Below are positions 63,052-64,000 of a stretch of DNA of 64,000 nt, piece by piece. The stretch comes from Anseranas semipalmata (lineage: Eukaryota > Chordata > Aves > Anseriformes > Anseranatidae): NCBI GenBank assembly GCA_013399115.1, contig VXAA01001244.1:1418121-1482120 (forward strand), in the 5' to 3' direction. The number at the start of each line of letters is the position of its first letter. The first letter of the stretch is position 1. A program made the translations under genes and the position numbers. The notes under the pieces were generated by a model. That model was not told the DNA's origin. It saw only the letters and a list, made by a program, of their open reading frames with translations, and ran no database searches.

Positions 63052-64000
<949 letters not shown>

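Overview
This window looks like nuclear DNA of a bird. It has large introns, AT-rich intergenic DNA and two CR1-type retrotransposon fragments typical of avian genomes. The exons of its main gene match vertebrate GRK5 almost residue for residue. The species cannot be named from the sequence.

The dominant feature is GRK5 (G protein-coupled receptor kinase 5) on the minus strand. Thirteen exons, corresponding to exons 4-16 of the 16-exon human gene, run from 63213 down to the stop codon at 16289. Joined, they give 1512 coding nucleotides, or 503 residues plus stop. This equals human residues 88-590 with no insertion or deletion, and every splice junction is GT-AG with matching phase. Exons 1-3, which encode the N-terminal helix and the start of the RH domain, must lie beyond position 64000. 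The exons cover part of the RH (RGS-homology) domain, the whole AGC-type kinase domain, the AGC C-tail and the C-terminal membrane-binding region. Intron 4 (19 kb) and intron 12 (8.3 kb) are the largest and each carries one CR1 fragment. Intron 12 also contains a small CpG-rich island interrupted by a 22-N assembly gap.

Downstream of GRK5 (positions 1-16288) no gene could be identified by name. RGS10, the convergent neighbour in human, is not here. The plus strand does hold three open segments with good splice signals, all in phase 0: 627-707, 2723-2920 and 4450-4968. They look like the 3' part of an uncharacterised protein gene convergent with GRK5, ending in a Ser/Arg/Lys-rich 172-codon terminal exon. 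A separate minus-strand exon-like open segment lies at 9978-10174. A long imperfect hairpin lies at 1445-1539, inside what would be an intron of the plus-strand gene.

The rest is AT-rich intron or intergenic sequence with microsatellites and homopolymer runs. No tRNA, rRNA or CRISPR array was recognised.
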